Assembly (NCBI RefSeq): GCF_020509005.1
Contig: NC_063014.1
Coordinates: 3,658,001-3,722,000 of the forward strand
Length of the DNA stretch: 64,000 nucleotides
DNA from: Fulvia fulva
Lineage: Eukaryota > Ascomycota > Dothideomycetes > Mycosphaerellales > Mycosphaerellaceae
Direction: 5' to 3'
In this document: piece after piece, positions 11,487 to 24,164 of the stretch
Layout: every line of letters begins with the position of its first letter
Numbering within the stretch: the stretch's first letter is position 1
Translations under genes and position numbers: made by a program
Notes under the pieces: generated by a model
Databases searched by the model: none
The model's input: the letters and a program-made list of their open reading frames with translations, nothing else
Told to the model about the DNA's origin: nothing

Positions 11487-14400
11487 TAAATAGCTAGCTA
11501 ATTATCTTTAAATAGCGTAACTAGCCTTACTTTACCCTTATATCTAATCTCTTTAAGGGGCTTAGTAAGCGCTACTACCTCCTTAGCTCCGAGCGTTATT
11601 TAGACGTATTTAGCCTTAGTAGATAATAGTATAATAATAGTCTAGCGGCCTAACTTATTATAAAGAGTAAGCCTTTAGATCTTAGTATAGACTAGGCCCG
11701 TACTTCCGACCGTAGACTTTATCGTAGCGCCCGATAGTCCTTATACTTTCTCCGTATCGAACTTACTATATACTACGACAAACCTTAGTATATACGTTAT
11801 TTACCTCGTAATATTAGGTTCAATTGTTTAATTACCTACTCTCCTCGATAATATTATATTAGACTACGCGATAATACCGTTAGCGAGTAAAAGCTCTAAG
11901 AGAGGGATATCGAATATTAATCTAGAAAGTATCCTTTAAGAGATATATAGTATTACGGGCAGCCCGCGACCCCTCACTATAGCTACGTCGGCCCGGGTAA
12001 ACCTTAGACCTTCCGTATCGGGTTAGCGCGGCTTAGCTTTACTTTATAACTTCGCCGCGCCTCGCGCTTCTCTTTCGTAGCTTCGTAGAACAACAACTCT
12101 CTTATTCGGACCCTATAGTACGCGCGCCCTTATAGTTTGTTCTACTACCCTACCTAGATCGCGGATCTAGGTAAGGGACGCGTAATAATAGGAATAGATA
12201 GAACTATAGAACTCGAAGAACGTGTAGAGTCGTATTAGAATATAGAATACGATAAGGCGTATAGCGCGTAAGTACCTAGAGAACGTAACGCGGCGACATT
12301 ATTAGTAGGTAGTCGCCCGCTCGTAGATAGTTAGGAAATAGGTATCGTTACGCCTCCCCTAAACCTAGACAATATAACTTTATAGACAAACGGCGGTATA
12401 CTACCGCTACTAAAGCCTAAGGGTAAAGGTAGGTAGCGTATATCTCTTTTCCCCGACCTCTCCTCTTTTCCTCGGAGTTAGATATAGGACGATAACCGGC
12501 GGTTATAGTAGATACCGGTGTCGCGCTATAATAGGAAGTTAATAAAGCTTACTAGAAAGCCTTCGAGCGAGAAGAAGGTAGTAAGATTAACTTTATAGAA
12601 CTGTTCGAGTTCAAGCTCGAAGAGAACCTAGACGGCGACCTAGACGAGGTATACCTATTACTCGACGAGGTAGAGTACATTCTTATATCCGAATACTAGA
12701 ATGTTATACTAGACAAACTTACGACCCTCGTATCCTAGTAGCCGGAGACTACCTACGACTTCGTGCTATAGGTAGTAAATATAGCGATCACTAATAGTAG
12801 ATAACTCGATATAATAGAGCGAGCTAATAACCTCTAGAACACCTAGTACACTATGCTATATACTAAGTATAACCGTATCTATAAGATACTACGAAGCGAG
12901 GGAGCTATAATATAGAAGATGGCCGTAGACCTAAAGAGTAAGAAGGATTATAACCTAGTAAAGTTATAAGGGGTAGAGAAGAAGTATAGGGAGGCTAATA
13001 ACCTATATAAGCAATTTAGCGAGATTTACAAAAAGGAGAAGAAGAAGGTATAGGATACTAAAGCTAAGAACTAGGCTCTATAGAAGGAGGTTAACGATCT
13101 AAAGACTCGAGTCTAAGCTACTAAAGACACTATATAGAATAGAGGTAGGGGCCGCTCTAGTCGCCGACCCTCCTATTTACCTCCGCGCGAGACTTTACTC
13201 GAGTAGCTAATACGTAAGTATCGTAAAGCTACTAGTAGAGGCGGCGGCGGGGGAGGCTATAGTAACGATAATAATAACGGTAATAGTAATAACGACCGAG
13301 GACGTAATAGAAACGGTCTACGACCTAATAATAATAACGGTCGCGACTCTCGAGCGCGTAATACCCGTATATCGACTCCCCTAACCGAACTTTTAGAACG
13401 CCTATTTACTATTAACCGTACTCTAATACGCGGTATCGAGGTTAGTAAGGACGTACCTAATCCGAAGTACTTTAAGAACGGTAACGACCCTAACTTCGAT
13501 AGTTAGTATAGTAGCGTACTTCTTAAGCTAACTATAACTACTTTCCGCTCCGAGGTAGACGGCCTACGTTTTATATATAGATAGACATAGGGTAAACCTT
13601 AGAGGAGTATTAAGCCGAGGATCCCCGTGCCTAGATAATAATTATTTAACGAGTTCAAGACTAGTAAAGAACTACTAGATTAGATAACGCGCTAGTACGG
13701 TACCCGTAACGAAGGAACTAAGGCTATAGTTAATATTGCTACCTATAAGTAGGAGTAGGGCGAGACCTTTATTACCTTCTACGCTCGCTACTCGAAGCTA
13801 CGTGCTTAGATAGAGTAGACCGACGAGACTGAGCTAATACTATTTCGTAACCGCCTAAACCGTAAGTACTTTATTAAGACTTTTGGCGATAGGGAAGTAG
13901 ATAGACGCTTATACGATATATAGGATGTTATTAAGGAATGTACGGTACTAGATAAGAGCTTCTACGAGACCGACCGACTATATCTATAGAAGGAGCGCCT
14001 ACGTAGTAACCCTAATTCGAACAATAACGGCGTATAGGGCGGTAGTAATACCGTAGGCGCCGTAGCTACTAGTACGACCGCTATAATCGTCTAGCGACTA
14101 CTATAATACGTAGGTACGAAGAAGAAGGAGGACCTACCGGTTTACTTATAGAACCTACCTTTATTAAACCGTAAGTAGCGTAAGGACCTTAAGAAGTAGG
14201 GTAAGTGCTACCGCTACCGTATAGGCTCGTACGTATTAACGAACCCCGAATGCCCGATATATAGTTACGACGGCGACTACCGCCCTCTACGTCTACGAAA
14301 CAACGCGAACGCTAACCCGAACCTTAGCTCCCTTACTACCGACCTATAGTAATAGGGAAATGGTACGACCGCTACCTAAGCGTAGTAGATAGCGGTTAGT

Positions 14401-14874
14401 AACTAAACTTTCTAAGATAGAAAGAGCATAAGATTAAGAGATATAGAATATAAGAGACGGACTATAGTAAGGAGCTTAAGATATCGATATATATACTCGA
14501 TAAATAACAACTGGCTATACACCCTTATATAGTATTACCCGTAATAATATAATATAAAAAGGCTCGCGGCCTTACAGATTCTACCTCTACCTCTCTCTTT
14601 CTTAATTAGAAATTTATACGTAAATATATAACCCCCTTAATCCCTTTAACGAAGAACAGACGATTAACACTAGGAGATAGATCGGCTATAGCGCGTTAGA
14701 TCATATATATAGCCCTTATAGACGTAGTTATCGGCGGTTATTACGAGTAAATACTATACTACGTTATGACCTTAAATACGACATCGTCTTTAGACTACCG
14801 TAGCTCTCCGCGTACAACCCGAATATCTTCTAGGAAACTAGCGAGGTGGCGTTTAGATCTAACTACTGCTTCGG
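11487..14874 (+). mobile_element. RIP-saturated LTR-retrotransposon remnant with gag and zinc knuckle, pol not seen
   Basis: A plus-strand frame broken by TAG/TAA reads a retrotransposon Gag-type capsid region at about 13480-14100 (NDPNFDS, then FNEFKTSKELLD, then TFITFYARYSKLRA and LILFRNRL). It is preceded by a charged, coiled-coil-like region (about 12550-13130). At about 14200-14255 a CCHC-type zinc knuckle follows, GKCYRYRIGSYVLTNPECP, in which the second Cys and the His now read Tyr, as expected from TGC to TAC and CAC to TAC changes. The stretch 14400-14874 has no coding signal and a possible promoter-like TATAAAAAGG; it could be LTR or leader. No protease, reverse transcriptase or integrase is visible before LINE A begins. 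It could be a gag-only non-autonomous element or a truncated one. Confidence 0.7.
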
Positions 14875-15082
14875 TCACTATCTATATAGATAGATAGATA
14901 TTTCATTAAGCTGTTGTAGTGCCCTTTGGCCTATGCAGCTATGCTATCTTGTTTTTGTATATATAGAGGGGAAACCGTATTAGTGAAAACCCCTCCTCCT
15001 TCCCGCCCGTCTTTTCCTCCTCGTTGTCGTCTTGAATTTCCCTTATTAGGGGTACGCTAGTGTCATAGGCCTGCCCTGATGA

Positions 15083-18000
15083 CTACCCTATCTACAACCC
15101 CCCTCGCTTCCGCCTCTTGTCTATCTACTCCTCCGTCTCGCTCGCGAGGCTAAACTGCTAGAGGTATCCCTACTGTAGTATCTACCGAGAGATTCGGCGA
15201 ATGTTGCCTTTGTCCCTAATGATTGACTTGTAGTCTCTCCTTCCCGCTTGGTGCCTCCAATTTCCCCTGCCTCTCGCCCACTGCGGGCATCGTAGTAGCA
15301 TATGTTCTGGGTTTTGCGATAGGTAGCCACACTGGTAGGCTGGGCTATAGATGTCTAGTACGCGTCTTCTAAATAGGTAGGCCCTTAACCTATTGTGTTC
15401 GGACCTGATTTGGATCGCTATGCTTGCCTCGGCCCTTGTCAGGTCCCTATATAGCTAGTAATTATGTCTCTGGAAGGCTCGGAGCGCTATCGGGCCTGTT
15501 GTCTTAGGGGGCTTCTTTTTCCAGTCCTGCTCCTATAGGCAGCTCGCTATCTATTCCGCTAGGCTTTGGGTCTTAGCCTTGCTCCCGCCGGCCTAGCGAG
15601 TCCTACGCTCCTCCTCTTTTCGTGCTAGCCATTCGGTGCTTGTCTATATAGCCGCAAAGGTAGTAAGGTCATCCTCTTTTTGGCTTGTCCTATGTCCGGC
15701 CCCTCTCCGGTAGTGGCTTTCTATCTTATTCTTTGCCTCCTAGATCGTAGTTTGTACTAGGTAACCTGTCGTCCTTGCCGCGTATTGAATTCTTATTCCC
15801 CGGATGTACTGGCCGATTAGTAGTGTTCCTGTCTCCATTTCTACCGTGCTTGTTGACGTTGTCTTGTATGCGCCTAGTACCCTACGTAGGTTGCCTGCCT
15901 ATGTCCTGTTTAGGGGTTGCTCTATCCGTTTCGGGATCGGCTTGCCTACGCCTCCTGTTCCCCAAATCTGTGCCCCGTATAGCATAGCTAGTCTGACGAT
16001 CGCCTTATACATTACTCTTGCCTTGTCGAATGTTGCTCCCTATATAGATGCCGTAAGTCTCTTTATCGAGGCTTCGTTGACTTGTGCTCGACTCTAGGCT
16101 TTCTTAACCTATACATTCTAGCTTAGCTTCGGGTCGAGCCAGATCCCTAGTACTCGTAGCTCCGCTGATAGCTTTGTCTCGTAGCCTTGGATTCTTACCG
16201 CCGCCTTTATGTTATAGTGTGTTCTCGCTTTACTGAAGTGTATAAGTTGGTACTTTTTAGGGGCGAACTGGGCACTATGCTTCTTTGCCCACTCCTCGCA
16301 TTTCTTGTGCCTATCTTTAAGGAGGCGACAGTTCTCTTCTATCGAGTCTCACTAGGCTAGGATGTTTATATCGTCTACGAACCCCGATGCTAAGGTTTGC
16401 GGAGAGGTGAGTAGGGGGATTAGATCAGACATAAATATTAGAAACAGGATAGGGGAGAGTATAGATCCCTAAGGTATTCCAGTCTCTGCCTTTACCGGGT
16501 CGGACGTGTACCTTCCTAGGACTAGGTATGTCGTCCGTTCCTAGAGAAAGGAGTAGACAAACGTCGTTACCTACTAGGGGATGCCTTTCTACTATAGGAT
16601 ATGTATTAGCCTTTAGTATAAGACGTTATCGAAGGCCCCTACGATGTCGAGGGATAGTAAGGTCGCCGCTCGGTTCTTACCGTAGTGCTAGAGGGTCTGA
16701 ATTTGCTCCGTAATTAGCTCTATTACTATTAGTATCGATCGCTAGCTTCTTCCCCCTATCTATGTTACTAGGAGTACGTAGTTGTCCTCGGCAAGCTACG
16801 TAAGTCTCTAGGCTACTATCTTTTCTAGGACCTTCCCTATCGTGTTTAGAAGTGCGATTGGTCTATACGACTTGGGCTGAGTATAGTCCTCTTTCTGTGG
16901 CTTACGTAGCACTACTGTCATAGACTCTCTATACGGCTTCGGGTGATACCCTAGCCGTAGGCACGCGGTAAATAGGTTTGCTAGGCTCGGCGCGATCTCT
17001 TCTCTACACTCTTTTAGCAGTATGTTTAGTATCCTGTCTAGGCCTGGGGCTTTCCGTCCTTTTAGCTTACTTATGACTCCTGTTACTATGTTAGAGCTAA
17101 CCGCCTAATCCATATCTAGGGGTTCCGGGTATATGCTCGGGTCGATATCCGTAAGGTCTGCCTCTACTTACGTCGAAAAGAAATGGTCGGCTAATGCTTT
17201 TGCCTTGCCCCGGGGCGTAGCCTAGGCAATCCCTTCGCGGTCTACGATTAGGGGGAAGTGAGGGGTTTGCTGCTCTTTAGGTAGTCGTGCCTATTTAGCA
17301 AGTCTCTATATCTGTTCCGGGTTTTCTATAACGAGCCCGATCGTCGCTCTCTAGTCCTGTAGCTTATCGCGTCTTATCTGTGCCTTCTTCTCTTGTGTCG
17401 CGCGACAGTATTGCTCCTACGTCTCTTAGGTATGCTCCTTCGTCCACTGTCGCCTTGCCCTTCTAGCCTCCCTTACCTTCGTAGAGCATTTAGGGGTCTA
17501 GAAGGCCTTCTGCTACGTTAAGGGCCGGAGTAACGGCGTATATTGTTCCGCTGCTTGCTATATGACCGAGGTAATCTGTTCCGCTACTTGATCTAGCTGA
17601 GCTGTCGTCTCGAGTTCTCTATACTGTAGTAGGTTCGCTATTAGGAAGCCTCTTATGTCGTCCTAGCGTGCCTTCTTCTAGTTACGGCGTGGTTCGCTTA
17701 CTAGCTCCTCTATCGCCTTCACCCCTAGCGTCGTTTGGATAGGGATATAGTCTAAGGAGGCTTCTAGCGCGTAGTTCGGTCGGCATTGGACTAGTCTCTC
17801 TTCAAGTTCTCGTAATAGAAAGTATAGGTCGATCGTGCTTATACTTGAACGGGCCTTCTACGTCTCTGTTCCCTTTGGTATTACTAAGGCCATTCCGTAG
17901 CGTACGGTTATATCCGGTAGCTTTTCCCCTAGAAACGCGTGCGGGGGAGTGAATTCGAGTCCCTACCGTAGGTGGTAGAGGTTGAAGTCGCCGAGGAGTA

Positions 18001-18435
18001 CTTGCTTTATGTCTTGGCTTAGGGTCCGCTCTAGGTAGGCGAGGGTTCCTAGTTCCCTACTCGTCCGACCCCGCGGTAGCGGGTTATAAACGTTATGGAT
18101 CTGGATAGGGCCTTGTGTCGTGTCGATCTAGATTGATGTTATGTCTCCTAGGTTGCCCTGCTACGGTAGTATAACCTTCTACGACTCAAGGTCTATATTC
18201 TTGCTTACGTATATACATGTCCTCGGGATGACGCCTCGTTAGCCCGCGATTACGGTGTAGTATCTCCGGTCATTACAAGTGGCTAGGAGTCCTTCGTAGG
18301 GGTTGACCTATAGTTCCTATACCGCGATAACGTGGTGCCGTAGCGGGTCTAGCTCTTATAGAAAGTGGCGCTGGACCTTGTCCCTACTTTTGTTTACGTT
18401 GTACTGTACGATAGTAATGTCGTCGTATAGTATCA
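15083..18435 (-). pseudogene. LINE A ORF2 (endonuclease - reverse transcriptase), interrupted by stops
   Basis: The minus-strand frame is open in principle from about 18435 to the stop at 15083 but is interrupted by many TAG codons. The N-terminal apurinic-like endonuclease is at about 17900-18435 (VQYNVNKS, then AVQEL, then LLGDFNLYH). The reverse transcriptase runs from about 17110 to 16150 and matches the intact LINE B protein. The C-terminal part has the CXCGY...H...RCP cluster. ORF2 supplies nicking of the target and copying of the element RNA; this copy is dead as a continuous protein. Confidence 0.85.
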
Positions 18436-19620
18436 TTCGTTATCCGTGAGGTCCATTTCCGTGCTAACCTACTGTGTCTCCTGAGCCTGTATCTCGCTGT
18501 CCGGCTGACCCTAGGGCCGCTAGGGCGCCCCAAAGATTCGCATTTGGCCTAGTTCGTTAGCGGCCCGGTTAAGGTGTCGAGGCCTACCGGGAGGTGGATG
18601 CGTTTACGGTTAGGCTCCCTTGTTCGTCTCTTCTGCCCTCTTCCTTTTGCTCGGTTCGAAGCCCTTGTATACGGTAGGTCCCTCCTGCTACCGTTAGGGG
18701 TACCTAGCTAGTGTAGAAATCCTTGCTTGCCTCGCTCGTTCTTGTGCTACTATTCTAGTTAGGCATTAGCTTGAATACGCTAGGTGCCTTCTGCCGTAGT
18801 ATACACACCTGCTCTCCTTTTTTGGGCATTCCCTTCCCTAGTGTGGGCCTGCGTAGTGAGGACACCTTGGGGTCTTCTCCCCGCATTTTGGGGCTATATG
18901 ACCGTACTGTTGGCATTAGAAGCATTGTAGTACCCTGTGGCTACTCTGATAGATCTCCGTGTCTATTCTCTCGCAGTTCCAGAATAGCCTATTGTCTAGT
19001 ATCTAGTTAGCTTGTTCCGCTGTCTCTACCCAGATGATAAGCGATAAGTGTGTCTTTTCTCGGTCTACTGTCTTGTGCAGCCATACCGCCTTCGTTAGTC
19101 GTACTCCTAGGGAGGTGTTCTAGTTCTGTACTTGGAGGTAGGGAAGGTCTTCGACCTTGAATGTCCTAGGGACCCCGTAGGCGATGACGGTATACTGTTA
19201 GTGGGAGACTCGTGCCGACTTCGCGACTTTAGTAGTCCACTCCTTATAGGTCTCTAGCTTTCGTCTGTTAGACTCTTATACGGTAAAGAGTCTCACTACG
19301 CCTGTTGCCTCTACCCTCGCTCTAACTACCTCCTTTTGGCCGATTCTGTCGACAATCTCCTTGCTTATTAGGGCTGCGATTTCTTGTTTTTCCGCCGGAT
19401 TAGTAATGTATAGGCGTACCGCCTTGCTTGCCTTCGGAGGGGGTTGATTCTTACCTACTACTACTGTTGCCTATGTAGTTGGTCTCTGGGCTACTTTCTG
19501 TATTGCTTGTTGGATTGTTTTCGGGATTTGGTGTGATAGCGCTTTTAGCGCTCCTAGTAGCTGTGCTATAGTGTTCTTATATGTCCGGGCTAGCAAGGAA
19601 GGAATCGTATTTAGCAAGCT
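18436..19620 (-). pseudogene. LINE A ORF1 (RNA-binding protein with CCHC zinc knuckles), interrupted
   Basis: At about 18790-18935 (minus) two or more zinc knuckles are readable: QCF*CQQYGHIAPKCG and then CPHYAGPH*GRECP, where the stops replace Trp or Gln. The upstream part contains VIAYGVPRTFKVEDLPYLQ (about 19130-19195), similar to the ORF1 region of L2 (LVYDVPKEF). ORF1 of such elements binds the element RNA. LINE B lacks this whole region. Confidence 0.7.
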
Positions 19621-20720
19621 AGCTACGAGATAAGGTGACAAGTCTTAACCGCGCTTTCCTACTTATCTAGTACCACCGTGTAGCCTCGTTTCGAGAGGTT
19701 AGCCCGGAGCAAAAGCTTCCCTCTACGCCCTCCCTCCCTATTTGCTCCTTAAGCCAATATCCACCTCTATAGGCCTAAGCCCTTTAGTGCTCTCTATTGA
19801 CCGACATGCGTATCCGTCCTCTCGGGCTGTATAGACAGTGTTAGCCGTCGCTACTAGTGTACACCACGCCCTAGGTTTTGACGCCCTTCGCGTTACCGTA
19901 GCCTATCTCTAGAAAGCGGCCGTCTATACCTCGCAGGTTTGCTCGGGGCACACACCACGCCGGGCAGCGTACTCCTTACGTTTCTACCTACTAACCAATA
20001 TAAAGTTCCTTATCACCCTGCCCTCGATCCTCCCCGATCACAGAACTAATCCACTTGTATTATACGTCTTTTCCCCGTCCTAACAGCCGTCTTTTCCTTG
20101 CTTAGGCTATCGTCTTTTCCTCGTCGCAATCTACTATGTCAGACTAGGTGCGTTGTGTAGCGGGATAGGCAGTGCCTTAGGCAAAACCCCCGTTCCTATA
20201 CCGGGTGTTTAATAGGCCCTTATAGGCTTCGTCGCGTGTCCACCTACCCACCGCATTGCCCGCTAGCAAACACTAGATTGTTTCGTAGTCCGCTCGACGC
20301 CGTTGTATAGTCCGCTCAGTTGTTGTTCTATAGTCCGCTCGTCTAATGTTCGTCGCTTAGCCCGCTCGGTTTACGGTCTCCGGAGGTGAAAATTCTGCGC
20401 TTATACTAGAGGTGTCCTGTCGAGCGTATAGGCCACGGTTCCGCGCCCTTCTTATACGTAGAAAGAAGAGGGACTCGCTCCCGACACGAGTACACGCTCG
20501 TCGGATAGTTTTCATACCCGTTTTGCTAGTAGTCCTCTGTTCGCCGCGGCTTCGCCTACGTTACGCGCCCGTCGCGCCCACGACGCTCTAGCGTGAGAAT
20601 ACTTGGCTCTCTCGTAGCTAGACGAGAGGTTCGTAGCCGACACCACGTATAGGTGATTCTCGTCGTCGACCTCACTATCTATATAATAAGATATCGACAA
20701 CAGTACAATCTCTAAACTAT

Positions 20721-22105
20721 TTCGGTAGAACCAGACACAATATGCAAGCCCTAATCACCATTCAGGGACACATAACAGAACCCTCAAGTGAATTAAGGGT
20801 GCTAGGAATATGGCTGGATCCAAAGCTCAGCTAGGGACCACAGGTCAAGAAAGCACAGGCAAGAGCAGACAACAACAGCCAATCAATTGACAGGCTTACA
20901 GCCTCCACATAGGGAGCCACATTTGCGAAAGCAAAGGTTATGTACAAGGCCATTGTGAAGCCAGCCATGCTATATAGAGCCAAGATCTGGTCAGCCCAAG
21001 ACAAGATCCTAAAGAGAATTGCAGATCCTATCAGCAGAGCCCAAGCCTCCTGTCTGAAAAAGGTGCTTGGAGCATACAAGTCAACTCCAACAAGGGTGGT
21101 CGAAATGGAGTCTGGCTCCCCACCAGCCAAGCTCTACCTTCAAGGGTTGAGATACCAGTATGCAGGAAAGACGTCTGCATACCCAGCCTAGCTAGTAATC
21201 CAGAAGGCAGTCAACAAAATCAGGAGCCAGTGCACAAGAAGGCACAGACAAGCAAGACCCAATCCAGCCCCACAGAAGCAGCAGGACCTGTAGAAGTTCA
21301 AAGAACTAACAGAACAGCTGCACCTAGCCCAGCAGGAACAGGACAGAGGGGCTCAGGGGAGAGGATCAGCAGCCAGCCAAGGGAAGAAGCAACAGTCTCT
21401 AGCTGAAAGGATGGCAGGACTCCTCTGGAAGACTGAATAGACAAGAACCCCACAGAGGCCAGGAACCCCAAAGGCACTCCAACAGTTTGGTAGCCACAAC
21501 TACCTACTGTACTCAGACCTGACCAGGTCAGAAGCAAGCATAGCAATAAAAATCCGCTCTGAACATATCGGAGTCAGGGCATACCTGCATCAGAGAAAAG
21601 TCCCAGGTATCGAAGACAAGAGTTGCCTATGCGGCTACCTGTCCCAGAATGTCGAACATAGACTTCTGGTTTGCAAAGAATGGAGTACAGGGAGAGGTGA
21701 ATGGAGGGCAAGGGCAAGGAACAGAAACTTCCAAGCCATGATCAGCAATAAGGGAGACCTCCAGAGAATTACAAGGTGGATCATCCACCAAGGATTTTTG
21801 GAGCAGTTCTCTCTTACTAGGGAAACAGAGAGATGGATTGAGGAGAGAAAGAAGGAGGAGGAGAGCAGGAAGAGGGGGACAACTCCAGGGTTGCAGACAA
21901 GGTAGTCAGAGGCTAACCACCATGACACTAGTGCACCCTAATGGAAGGAAAACTGAGAACTCATGGCAAGGAAGCTATTAGAGAAGGAGAGGAGGTTTTT
22001 ACCTAGGAACAGGTTTCCTACCTTATGCAGCAACATATATAGACATAAACCCGCATGGGCCGGAGGGCACCACAACGGGTAAATGAATCATCTATCTATC
22101 TATAT
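20721..22105 (+). mobile_element. LINE L3: 5'-truncated non-LTR element, C-terminal part of ORF2 plus tail
   Basis: On the plus strand the frame reads RTRHNMQALITIQGH, SSELRVLGIWLDPKLS and VMYKAIVKPAMLYRAKIW. These match the region after the reverse transcriptase of LINE B at roughly 55-60 per cent identity by eye, so it is a different family. Only a handful of TAG stops occur (for example in place of Trp before GATFAKAK and before TRTPQRPG), a light RIP load. The coding part ends near 21905. The 3' UTR ends AATGAATCATCTATCTATCTATA at 22083-22105, again a (TCTA)n tail. The start is approximate; no target duplication was found. Confidence 0.8.
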
Positions 22106-23090
22106 AGGTCTCGCGCTATTTAGGTCTATTTGTATAGGTAGGAAACCCGATTAACGGATAAAATCCTCCTCGTTTTTGCCCTCCTCCTTCTTTCCTATCT
22201 TGTCCTTTCATTCTCCTTCCTTTAGGGTACGCTAGTGTTATAGATATTACCCTATAACTACCTTGCCCGTAACCCTAGCGATATCCTCCTCTCGATTCCC
22301 TTTCTCCCTTCTATTTCCCCGGCTCTTCTCTCTCTCCCTCCTCTCTATCTACCTTTCCGTTTCTACTACTAGGGAGAATTGCTCTAGGTAGTCCTTATTA
22401 AGGATCTATCTTATCACTCTCCTTATGTCTTGTCTGTTCTAGATAATAGCCTAGTATTGCCTATCTCTTGCCTTCGCCCTCTACTAGCTTCTCCCTTTTA
22501 CCTACTTAGTACAGTTTAGTACTATATACTCCGGGTTTTAAGATAGGTAGCTATAGGGGCAACATTTAGAATTGTATCCTAGGACTCTTCTTTAGTACAA
22601 GTATGCTCTTAGCCTAATGTACTTAGAGCGAATCTAGATAGCTATACTTGTTTTCGCCCTCTTCAGGTCTTTATAGATAAGGTAGTTATACCTCCCGAAG
22701 GTCCTAGCCGCTAGTAAGGCTCCTAGCCTTACCGGTTTTTAGTTCTAATACTTTTCCTATAGGTGACATACGATTCTTTCTACTTAGCTTTACTTCTTTT
22801 TCCCTTTGTCCCCTATATTAGCTTACTCCCTTAGAGCTTCTCTCTATTTAAGGGCTACTAGGATTTCCTATTTTTTAGGTCTAATTCCTTCTATAGGATC
22901 ATATATAGCCGGTTAGGTCTTCTCCTCCTCTCCTACTAGGTTCTTATCCTTTAAGTAGCTACTTAGATAGTTCCCTAGGCTAGGTATACTAATATCTTCT
23001 CTACGTATTAACACCTTATACCCTAGAGGTGCTCCCTAATAGGGGCTATATCTAATTCCAGTTCTATTATCCTATAAGGATAATCTTCTT
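22106..23090 (-). mobile_element. LINE L4: RIP-saturated C-terminal ORF2 fragment
   Basis: The minus strand carries a 3' UTR-like end with the block GGATTTTATCCGTTAATCGG, the counterpart of a block in LINE A and B, and then a stop-ridden frame. In that frame a CCPYSYLS*NPEYIVLNC segment (about 22500-22590) corresponds to the CQCGYPSQNPEHMLLRCP segment of LINE B. The reverse transcriptase itself is absent. The tail-to-tail junction with L3 at 22105 suggests that L3 inserted in the 3' UTR of L4. The upstream limit near 23090 is approximate. Confidence 0.65.
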
Positions 23091-23832
23091 CTAACTCCTT
23101 TTATCGCTAAACACGACATATTCGAAAGCCCTTATCAAGGCTATTCTAACGAGGTATAAAGTAGGCCACTGCCCCTAGAATTAAGGGAGTCCTACCTTAT
23201 TTAATTTAGATAGCTTGAAGTTCTCTTTACTCTATTTCTTTAGCTCTAAACGCCGCGGAGGTGCCTAGCTACATTAGGCAACTCCTAGGTAATAGTAGTC
23301 TAGGCTACGGCACTACCGGCGCCTACGGCTCTATAGGCGAAGCTCCCCTAAGACAACTAGTAGCAACTTATAGAGGACGCAAAAAGTATAGAAACTAACG
23401 ATCAGCTTCTATACCGGTCTCTATAGGTGATAATTACTTAGCTACGTACGGCGCTTATACTATCGTATTACCGAGGGTAATAAGAAATAAGGACGACGTC
23501 TTAGGCGATTAATAAGGCCACCCGGAATTGATACCCCTATAGCTAGACATCGGTCGCGGTATCGATACTAGGCCCCCGCCTAACGTACGATATAGTTACA
23601 ATCCGTATTATAGTAAAGGAAGACTAGGCCGAAGTAGCGAAGCTATTGAACAAGGAGCTCGCCTAGCGAATTAATTAACTAGGGGTGGTCGTAGTGAACT
23701 AATAGTATAACGGTACTCTCTAGATCTATACTAGCTCTACTACTACTAGGAGGTACCTAGAGGCATAGCTATAGTAGGTATCTAAGGTTACGGTATTAGC
23801 GAAGGTCTTAACGAAGTAATTCACGATCCTAG

Positions 23833-24164
23833 TATAGACGACTAACTACCCTAGTAAGTAAGGGCGCGCCTAGTGACCTTAAGATAGCTTACGCGTAGGT
23901 GTTTATACTTACCGGTCTACGGGCCGTAAAGTATATATAGCGATCTTGAAAAGAAGATAATAAATCTGAAATTTTTAGATTTCCGTATCTTCGCCTTATA
24001 GAGAGATTCCTCGTAAATCCCTTTACTTCCTACTAAGGTCGCCTCCTAACTATATATATCTTAGTAGTACCCCTATACACCCCTACTACGTAATCAACTA
24101 TTAAAGGTTAACGAGATTCGACGCGCAAATTTTAGGGTCTAAAGGGGCCCTTAGCTCGTTAATA
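23833..24164 (-). repeat. 3' LTR of Gypsy copy 1
   Basis: 332 bp. In element orientation it begins TATTAACGAGC and ends GTCTATA, which are RIP versions of TGTTAACG... and ...TACA. It matches 31491-31821 and the LTRs of copy 2. Confidence 0.92.

Larger units (their letters stand above)
14875..20685 (-). mobile_element. LINE A: full-length Tad1-type non-LTR retrotransposon, lightly RIP-mutated, with 14-bp target-site duplication
   Basis: The element is 14889-20671 (5783 bp), flanked by TCACTATCTATATA at 14875-14888 and 20672-20685. On the minus strand it starts GGTCGACGACGAG, the same 5' end as LINE B and LINE C, and ends AATGAAATATCTATCTATC. From 5' to 3' it holds a leader, ORF1 with zinc knuckles, and ORF2 with endonuclease, reverse transcriptase and a Cys-rich C terminus. 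Compared with LINE B, many TGG, CAG and TGC triplets have become TAG, TAG and TAC, but many CpA/TpG sites remain, so it was hit by RIP less than its neighbours. It sits in the gag-element locus and is younger than that element. Confidence 0.92.

Noticed and set aside
20512..21130. Minus-strand open frames over the LINE A start and L3
   Set aside because: The first crosses the LINE A boundary into flanking DNA; the others are antisense to the L3 coding sequence.
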